Positions 40,478 through 45,777 of a stretch of 45,777 bases of DNA are shown piece after piece. The notes under the pieces were generated by a model. The model ran no database searches, had not been told where the DNA came from, and was given only the letters and a program-made list of their open reading frames with translations. Numbering within the stretch: the stretch's first letter is position 1; each line of letters begins with the position of its first letter. Origin of the DNA: Zemynaea arenosa (GTDB taxonomy: Bacteria; Pseudomonadota; Gammaproteobacteria; Burkholderiales; Burkholderiaceae_D); contig NZ_SPVF01000083.1 of NCBI RefSeq assembly GCF_004614185.1, positions 1 to 45,777 of the forward strand. The letters run 5' to 3'. The position numbers were made by a program, and so were the translations under genes.

Positions 40478-40927
40478 CTAAGCGAGCGCGCTGCGCACGA
40501 AGTCCGGCAGCGGCACCGACTTTTCGGCCTTGATGTCGGCCCACACGATCTTGGCGCCGCCGGTGGCGTTGAGCACCGCGCCGGCCTGCCCGTCCGCCCC
40601 GATGGCGCGGATCTCATGGGTCATCTCGAAGCTGGAACGACCTGGCCGGCCGACGTAGGTCTTCACCTCGATCTGCCCCGGGTAGGTCAGCTGGCGCAGG
40701 AAGGTGCAATGCGCGTTGATGATCACCGGCCCGGTGCCGTCCGGGTGCGGCGGACCGCCCGCCGCTTCCAGCCAGGCGATGCGCGCCGATTCGATGTAGC
40801 GGAAGTAGACCGTGTTGTTCACGTGGCCCATCATGTCCATGTCGCCCCAGCGGATGTCCATGCGCATGGTGTGCACGTGCTTGAGTTGGGTGTCGAGTTG
40901 GGAGCTGTCGTTGCCTGCTGCTGTCAC
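40478..40927 (-). CDS. Acyl-CoA thioesterase, 4-hydroxybenzoyl-CoA thioesterase-like (YbgC/FadM type)
   Basis: A 149-residue hot-dog-fold thioesterase. The diagnostic segment is the DxxGHVNNxxYxRYxE pattern in MRMDIRWGDMDMMGHVNNTVYFRYIE, in which the Asp is catalytic in the YbgC group. The start is a GTG with AAAGG 8 bases upstream. It follows the SDR gene by 11 bases on the same strand, so the two are likely co-expressed. Together they would act on an acyl-CoA or 3-oxoacyl/3-hydroxyacyl intermediate. The substrate is not known. Confidence 0.87.
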   Translation of the reverse strand: MTAAGNDSSQLDTQLKHVHTMRMDIRWGDMDMMGHVNNTVYFRYIESARIAWLEAAGGPPHPDGTGPVIINAHCTFLRQLTYPGQIEVKTYVGRPGRSSFEMTHEIRAIGADGQAGAVLNATGGAKIVWADIKAEKSVPLPDFVRSALA

Positions 40928-40938
40928 TGAAAAAGCCT

Positions 40939-41715
40939 TTACTGCGCCGTCATCCCGTCATCGGCGGTGATGATGGCGCCATTGATGAAGTGCGACTCCT
41001 CCGCCGCCAGCAGCAGCAGGAGCCCGTCCAGGTCTTCCGGCTTGCCGGCCCGGCGCCGCGGCAGCATCTCGATCAGACGCTTGCCCTGCTCGGTCGCGAA
41101 GTAGTCCTCGTTGATCTCCGTGGTGATGTAGCCAGGGCAGATCGCGTTGGTGTTGATATTGTACTTGCCCCACTCGACGGCCATCGCCTTGGTCATCTGC
41201 ACCACGCCCGCCTTGCTCATGCAGTACACGCCGATCTGCGGCAGCACGCGCAGCCCCGCCACCGAGGCAATGTTGACGATGCGGTGCTGCTTGCGCGGGT
41301 CGCCCTTGGCGCGCGCGATCATGCGCTTGGCCACCTGCTGGGCCACGAAGAAGGCACCGCGCAGGTTCGTGTCCATGATGTAGGCGTAGTCCTCGATGGT
41401 CACATCCAGCAGCCGCTGGGTCATCGATACGCCGCTGTTGTTGACCAGGATGTCGATCGGCCCGGCCTCCGTCTCCGCATGGGCGATGGCGGCCTTGATG
41501 CTGGCGAGGTCCGTCACGTCCAGCGTCACCACGTGGGCCGCCCCGCCCGATGCTTCAATTTCCGCGCGCAGCTCCTTGAGCCGGTCTACGCGGCGCGAGG
41601 CCAGCACCACCTGCGCGCCCGCGCCGGCCAGCGCCTTCGCAAAGCGCGCTCCCAGCCCGCTGGATGCGCCGGTCACCAGCGCTATCTTGCCTTCGAAGTT
41701 GACTTCAATGCCCAC
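40939..41715 (-). CDS. Short-chain dehydrogenase/reductase
   Basis: A 258-residue SDR. The cofactor motif is TGASSGLG, with an Arg-Arg (ASRRVDRL) after the second strand that favours NADP(H). NNSG, catalytic Ser in NIASVAG and YCMSK (Tyr, Lys) complete the active site. The AICPGYITTEIN and INGAIITADDGMTAQ segments are common in 3-oxoacyl-ACP/CoA reductase-like members. The start is a GTG with AAAGGGGG five bases upstream. The thioesterase gene follows directly. It is divergent from ETF-QO, which also deals with acyl-CoA oxidation, but the substrate is not established. Confidence 0.88.
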   Translation of the reverse strand: MGIEVNFEGKIALVTGASSGLGARFAKALAGAGAQVVLASRRVDRLKELRAEIEASGGAAHVVTLDVTDLASIKAAIAHAETEAGPIDILVNNSGVSMTQRLLDVTIEDYAYIMDTNLRGAFFVAQQVAKRMIARAKGDPRKQHRIVNIASVAGLRVLPQIGVYCMSKAGVVQMTKAMAVEWGKYNINTNAICPGYITTEINEDYFATEQGKRLIEMLPRRRAGKPEDLDGLLLLLAAEESHFINGAIITADDGMTAQ

Positions 41716-41880
41716 GCTCGCCCCCTTTGGTCAGATCATCGCGTTCACTCAGCACGAATGGCTATCTTACACAAATCGCCACATTAGATTGCCGCATCTA
41801 GTCGATTGCGCGTGAGCGAAGTTGCAATCCGTGGCAAAAACCCGCACACTCGTGCTTTATTTTGTCCCCCAATCATCCAC

Positions 41881-43557
41881 ATGACTGAGCCTAACAAACT
41901 GGTCGAAGAATTCGGCCCGCGCGAATCGATGGAGTACGACGTTGTCATCGTCGGCGGCGGCCCCGCCGGCCTGTCGGCAGCGATCAAACTGAAACAGCTG
42001 GCCGCCGAAAAGGGCCAGGAGGTTTCGGTGTGCGTGCTCGAAAAAGGCAGCGAGGTCGGAGCGCACATCCTGTCCGGCGCGGTGATGGATCCGCGCGCGC
42101 TGACGGAGCTGATCCCGGACTGGAAAGAGAAAGGCGCACCGCTCAACACCGAGGTCACCGAAGACCGCGTGCTGTTCCTCACCGAAGACAAGGCCTACAA
42201 GACGCCGGACGCGCTGGTGCCCAACTGCCTGACCAATCATGGCAACTATATCGTCTCGCTGGGGAACGTGGTGCGCTGGCTCGGCCAGCAGGCGGAGGCC
42301 CTGGGTGTGGAGATCTTCCCCGGCTTCCCCGCCGCCGAAATCCTGTACAGCGACACGGGCGCCGTGCGCGGCGTCGCGACCGGGAACATGGGCGTGCACC
42401 GCGATGGCACGCCGGGCCCCGACTTCCAGCTCGGGATGGAGCTGCACGCCAAGTACACCCTGTTCGCGGAAGGCTCGCGCGGCCACCTGGGCAAGCAGCT
42501 GATGGTCAAGTATGACCTCAACAAGGACAAGGACCCGCAGTCGTACAGCATCGGCATCAAGGAGCTGTGGGAGATCGACCCCGCGAAGCACAAGCAAGGC
42601 CTGGTGATCCACACCACCGGCTGGCCGCTCAGCACCAAGGACTACGGCGGCTCCTTCCTGTACCACCTGGAGAACAACCAGGTCGCGGTGGGCTTCGTGG
42701 TCGGACTCAATTACGAGAACCCCTACCTCTCGCCGTACGAGGAATTCCAGCGCTTCAAGACGCACCCGGACATCCGCGGCTTCTTCGAAGGCGGCAAGCG
42801 CATTTCGTACGGCGCGCGCGCGATCACCGCGGGCGGCCTGCAGTCGCTGCCCAAGCTGGTGTTCCCGGGTGGGGCGCTGATCGGCTGCGACGCGGGCTTC
42901 CTCAACATGAGCCGCATTAAAGGCTCGCACGCCGCCATCAAGACCGGCATGCTGGCCGCGGAATCGGCCTTCGCCGCGCTGGGCGCCGGCCGCCAGCAGG
43001 ACGAGCTGGTGTCGTATCCGGAAGCGTTCGAACAGTCCTGGCTCAAGGAGGAGCTGCAGATCGCCCGCAACGTCAAGCCGTGGATGAGCAAGGGCCTGAT
43101 CGTGGGCTCGGTGATGACCTTCATCGACCAGGTGATCCTGCGCGGGAAGGCGCCGTGGACGCTGCGCCATGCCACGCCGGACCACGCCTGCCTGAAGCCG
43201 GCCGCGGACTTCCGCCCGATCGTCTATCCGAAGCCGGACGGGAAGCTGACCTTCGACCGCCTGTCGTCGGTGTTCATCTCCAACACCAACCACGCCGAAG
43301 ACCAGCCGATCCACCTGACGCTCAAGAACGACAGCGTGCCGGTCGGCGTGAACCTGGCGCAGTACGCCGGCCCCGAGCAGCGCTACTGCCCGGCGGGCGT
43401 GTACGAGTTCGTGAAGACCGACGATGGCAAGGACCGCCTGCAGATCAACGCGCAGAACTGCGTGCACTGCAAGACGTGCGACATCAAGGACCCGACGCAG
43501 AACATCGTGTGGGTGACGCCGGAAGGCGGCGGCGGGCCGAACTACCCGAATATGTGA
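41881..43557 (+). CDS. Electron transfer flavoprotein-ubiquinone oxidoreductase
   Basis: A 558-residue inner-membrane-associated flavoprotein that passes electrons from reduced ETF, the acceptor of acyl-CoA dehydrogenases, to ubiquinone. The FAD site is DVVIVGGGPAGLSAAIKL, then VCVLEKGSEVGAHILSGAVMDPRAL. The middle shows GGSFLYHLENNQVAVGFVVGLNYENPYLSPYEEFQRFK, typical of the family. The C-terminal ferredoxin-like region binds a 4Fe-4S cluster with cysteines in YCPAGVYEF and NCVHCKTCDIKDP. The ATG at 41881 begins MTEPNKLVEEFGPRESMEYD. It stands alone and is followed by two hairpins. It links to fatty-acid and amino-acid oxidation. Confidence 0.95.
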   Translation: MTEPNKLVEEFGPRESMEYDVVIVGGGPAGLSAAIKLKQLAAEKGQEVSVCVLEKGSEVGAHILSGAVMDPRALTELIPDWKEKGAPLNTEVTEDRVLFLTEDKAYKTPDALVPNCLTNHGNYIVSLGNVVRWLGQQAEALGVEIFPGFPAAEILYSDTGAVRGVATGNMGVHRDGTPGPDFQLGMELHAKYTLFAEGSRGHLGKQLMVKYDLNKDKDPQSYSIGIKELWEIDPAKHKQGLVIHTTGWPLSTKDYGGSFLYHLENNQVAVGFVVGLNYENPYLSPYEEFQRFKTHPDIRGFFEGGKRISYGARAITAGGLQSLPKLVFPGGALIGCDAGFLNMSRIKGSHAAIKTGMLAAESAFAALGAGRQQDELVSYPEAFEQSWLKEELQIARNVKPWMSKGLIVGSVMTFIDQVILRGKAPWTLRHATPDHACLKPAADFRPIVYPKPDGKLTFDRLSSVFISNTNHAEDQPIHLTLKNDSVPVGVNLAQYAGPEQRYCPAGVYEFVKTDDGKDRLQINAQNCVHCKTCDIKDPTQNIVWVTPEGGGGPNYPNM

Positions 43558-43564
43558 CTCGCAT

Positions 43565-43592
43565 GAATATGCAACCAAATGGTTGCATATTC
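43565..43592. other. Perfect 12-base inverted repeat after ETF-QO
   Basis: GAATATGCAACC-AAAT-GGTTGCATATTC, seven bases after the ETF-QO stop. The 12-base stem is perfect, the loop is 4 bases and no T-run follows. It is not a standard intrinsic terminator. An RNA-stabilising hairpin or a protein-binding dyad is possible. Confidence 0.85.
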
Positions 43593-43602
43593 TCCGCAAA
43601 CG

Positions 43603-43640
43603 AAAAGCCGGCTGGTGTTCCCACACCGCCGGCTTTTTTT
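43603..43640. terminator. Bidirectional terminator between ETF-QO and the GGDEF-EAL gene
   Basis: GCCGGC (43607-43612) pairs with GCCGGC (43628-43633), with an inner GGTGT/ACACC stem. It is preceded by AAAA and followed by seven T residues. The A and T tracts on either side allow termination on both strands between the converging genes. Confidence 0.85.
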
Positions 43641-43658
43641 CGGCCCCGCAGCCCGCGC

Positions 43659-45764
43659 TCAGTGCAGCATGCGCGCCCGCGCCAGCTCCTCCAGCTCGGG
43701 CGCGGGCACCGGCGGCGAGAACAGATAGCCCTGCGCATAGTCGCAGCCCGCATCGGTCAGCAGCGCGCACTGCACGCGCGTCTCCACGCCTTCCGCCACG
43801 ACCTTGAGCCCGAGCCGGTGCGCCGCCGCGATGATGGCTTCGCACAGCGCCAGCTCGCTGCCCTCCTCCTCCACCCGCGAAACGAAGGTGCGGTCGATCT
43901 TCACGTAGTCCAGCCCCCCGGCGGTGAGCTTGGACAGCGAGGACAGCCCGGTGCCGAAATCGTCCAGCAGCAGCTGCATGCCCTCTTCGCGCAGCTGGCG
44001 CAGGCGCTCGTTCGCGTCCTGCTGCAAGGCTGATTCCTTGACCTCGATGGCCATCGCCTCCGGCGCCAGCCCCAGCTCGCGCATGAAACCCAGCCACCCG
44101 CGCGAGGGCTCGATGCCCGGCCGCAGCTGGGCGCTGGAGGCATTCACCGTGACCTGCATGCCGTCCCCGATGCGTTCGCGCCATTCGCCCGCCTGGCGCG
44201 CCGCCTGGCGGAAGGCCCAGTCGCCGATCCGCACGATCATCCCGCTCGCTTCGGCGTACGGGATGAACTCCGCCGGTTCCAGCAGCCCGCGGGTCGGGTG
44301 GCGCCAGCGCAGCAGGGCCTCGGCCTTGTGCACCTCGCCCGTCGCCAGCGAGACGATGGGCTGGTACATCATCTCGAACTGCTCCTTCTCGATCGCCTCG
44401 CGCAGCCCGGCGGCCAGCGCCTGGCGCGATTGCGCGCTGGCCTGCAGCTCCGGCGTGTAGTAGCAATAGCGGTTGCCGCCGCCGCGGCGGGCATTGCGCA
44501 TGGCGCGTTCGGCAAACGCCTGCAGCTCCTCGGCGTGGCCCGAGTCCTTGGGGCAGACGGCGATGCCGATGCTGGCCGACAGCGCGAGGTCGGCCTGGCC
44601 TTCCGCCAGCGGCATCCCGTGCCCGATGCGCTGCACGATGTCCTGCGCCACCCGCTCCACCGTGGCCGGTTGTTCAAGGCCCGGCAGCAGCACGGCGAAG
44701 GTGTCGTCCTCCAGCCGCGCCAGGGTGTCCGACGCGCGCACGCAGGCGGCAATGCGGCGCGAGGCCTCCTGCAGCACGCGGTCGCGCGCCTCGGGGCCAT
44801 GGCCGTCGTGGATGTCGCGCAGGCGGTCCACCTCCACGTAGAGCAGCGCCAGCATGCCGCGCCCACGGCCGGTACGCCGCACTTCCTGCTGCAGGCGGTC
44901 CGCGAACACGTGGCGGTTGGGCAGGCCGGTGAGCGCGTCGAAGCTGGCCTGGGCCCAGGTCAGCTCCTCGTTGCGGCGGCGGCCCGAGATATCGGTGACC
45001 AGCGCCAGCGCGCCGCGGTAGGCGCCCGCGTGATCGAAGATCGGGCTGGTGGACAGCGCGGTCCATACCGGCGCGCCGTCGCGGCCCACGAACTTGAATT
45101 CATAGCGGTCCGCCACGCCCTGGCGGCGGCGCGCCACATAGCGCTCCATCAGCGCGCGGCCTTCCTCGTCGATGAACTCCATCAGGTGGCGGCCCAGCAT
45201 GTCCTCGATGCCATAGCCGAGCATCGCGGCCATGGCGGGGTTGACGAAGCTGGTGATGGAATCCGCATCCACCTCCCACACGCCTTCCACCGCGCTGTGG
45301 ACGATGCGGCGCAGGCGCGCCTCGCTGCGTTCCAGCGCGTCCAGCCGACCCATCGCGTATTCCACGATCACGCGGCAGGCCTGGGCGCTGCCATCCTCGC
45401 TGCCCAGCAGCGTGGCGGGAAAGGCGCAGCCCGGACGGCTGCGTTCCAGCTCCAGGCGCACCTGCACGGTCTCGCGGCTGTTCACGGCCTGGCTGAGGAA
45501 GCCGTCGAAATCCTCGCGGAAGCGCGGGGCGACGAAGGTGCGGAAGTTGCGGCCCGGCGCGGTGCGGCGGTCGATGGCGAACATTTCGGCGCCCGCGATA
45601 TTGGCTTGCAGGACCACGCCATCGAGCCCGATCACGAAGTAGCCGACGGGAGCCAGCAGGAACAAGTCGTTGTACCAGGCATGCTCGCGCAGGCGTTGCA
45701 GCCGTTCGGGCGAGAGCGCGCTGTCGGTGTCGCTGAGCACCGGGGGGCGGCCACCCGGACCCAC
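43659..45764 (-). CDS. PAS-PAS-GGDEF-EAL protein, probable c-di-GMP phosphodiesterase
   Basis: About 701 residues: a PAS domain (about 27-140), a second PAS (about 143-265), a GGDEF domain (about 270-435) and an EAL domain (about 445-690). The GGDEF signature is degenerate, reading LEDDTFAVLL where active cyclases have GGDEF, so synthesis of c-di-GMP is unlikely. The EAL domain keeps its catalytic set: KAEALLRWRHP, NASSAQL, LLDDFGTGLSSLS, VKIDRTF and EGVET. It should degrade c-di-GMP, possibly tuned by GTP binding in the GGDEF domain. No transmembrane helix is seen. The GTG start at 45764 is uncertain because the frame stays open to the window edge, so the N-terminus may be longer. Confidence 0.9.
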   Translation of the reverse strand: MGPGGRPPVLSDTDSALSPERLQRLREHAWYNDLFLLAPVGYFVIGLDGVVLQANIAGAEMFAIDRRTAPGRNFRTFVAPRFREDFDGFLSQAVNSRETVQVRLELERSRPGCAFPATLLGSEDGSAQACRVIVEYAMGRLDALERSEARLRRIVHSAVEGVWEVDADSITSFVNPAMAAMLGYGIEDMLGRHLMEFIDEEGRALMERYVARRRQGVADRYEFKFVGRDGAPVWTALSTSPIFDHAGAYRGALALVTDISGRRRNEELTWAQASFDALTGLPNRHVFADRLQQEVRRTGRGRGMLALLYVEVDRLRDIHDGHGPEARDRVLQEASRRIAACVRASDTLARLEDDTFAVLLPGLEQPATVERVAQDIVQRIGHGMPLAEGQADLALSASIGIAVCPKDSGHAEELQAFAERAMRNARRGGGNRYCYYTPELQASAQSRQALAAGLREAIEKEQFEMMYQPIVSLATGEVHKAEALLRWRHPTRGLLEPAEFIPYAEASGMIVRIGDWAFRQAARQAGEWRERIGDGMQVTVNASSAQLRPGIEPSRGWLGFMRELGLAPEAMAIEVKESALQQDANERLRQLREEGMQLLLDDFGTGLSSLSKLTAGGLDYVKIDRTFVSRVEEEGSELALCEAIIAAAHRLGLKVVAEGVETRVQCALLTDAGCDYAQGYLFSPPVPAPELEELARARMLH

Positions 45765-45777
45765 CGGGGGCTGGAAC

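Noticed and set aside
41857-44466. Long minus-strand open frame across ETF-QO and the EAL gene
   Set aside because: Low-complexity Ala/Arg/His/Val-rich translation with no domain; both real genes are clear in other frames.
1-45777. CRISPR array, integron or insertion sequence
   Set aside because: No regularly spaced repeats, attC-like sites, transposase genes or terminal inverted repeats with target duplications were seen.

Overview
The window is a strongly G+C-rich chromosomal segment of a betaproteobacterium, most likely family Oxalobacteraceae (Massilia/Duganella/Janthinobacterium group). The grounds are the gene order thrS-infC-rpmI-rplT-pheS-pheT-ihfA-merR, polyhydroxybutyrate/ketone-body genes, a PEP-CTERM surface protein, a subclass B3 metallo-beta-lactamase and the protein sequences themselves. 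The genus is an inference; no database was searched. There is no phage, integron, CRISPR array or transposase. Coding density is very high and no gene-free stretch exceeds 300 bases.

Region 1 (1-3.6 kb): the start of an OmpR-type response regulator cut by the window edge, a Crp/Fnr-type regulator, and a NarL-type response regulator with a CHASE3 sensor kinase. The kinase tail runs 101 bases into the convergent Crp-type gene. Region 2 (3.7-12.3 kb, minus strand): the translation operon. A tRNA-Val(GAC) with its terminator is followed by a thrS leader that encodes a 14-residue peptide with four consecutive Thr codons and then a terminator, which is the layout of a transcription attenuator. Then come thrS, infC (ATA start), a terminator, two unrecognised small genes inserted before rpmI, a new promoter, rpmI-rplT, a hairpin, pheS-pheT, ihfA and merR.

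Region 3 (12.4-20 kb): a CDF zinc-type exporter, a thioredoxin-reductase-like flavoprotein, a KaiC-like double ATPase translationally coupled to a hybrid histidine kinase with a pseudo-receiver, and an MCE lipid-transport operon without its ATPase. Region 4 (20-26 kb): REP-like GGGGTCAGGCCT repeats, relA-ridA-hydrolase, 3-hydroxybutyrate dehydrogenase and an MFS transporter.

Region 5 (26-34.4 kb): a secreted amidohydrolase, then a probable operon SIMPL-pgeF-B3 metallo-beta-lactamase on the minus strand. It is divergent from blaI and an M56 (BlaR1-like) protease carrying a TonB C-terminal domain. Two BlaI-type dyads lie over the divergent promoters. A gluzincin-like gene and a TonB-dependent receptor follow. 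Region 6 (34.4-45.8 kb): dctA, a CPBP protease, the two subunits of a 3-oxoacid CoA-transferase divergent from a PAS-LuxR regulator, a PEP-CTERM protein behind a sigma-54-like promoter, a secreted tail-collar protein, a thioesterase-SDR pair, ETF-ubiquinone oxidoreductase and a PAS-GGDEF-EAL protein.

Metabolically, bdhA, the CoA-transferase, dctA and ETF-QO form a coherent set for use of hydroxybutyrate, acetoacetate, dicarboxylates and acyl-CoA. The bdhA and CoA-transferase/regulator promoters share a near-identical 15-base element. The most novel-looking items are the thrS Thr-codon attenuator, the BlaI-controlled SIMPL-pgeF-B3 locus, the KaiC/pseudo-receiver kinase pair and the small gene pair inserted in the ribosomal operon.
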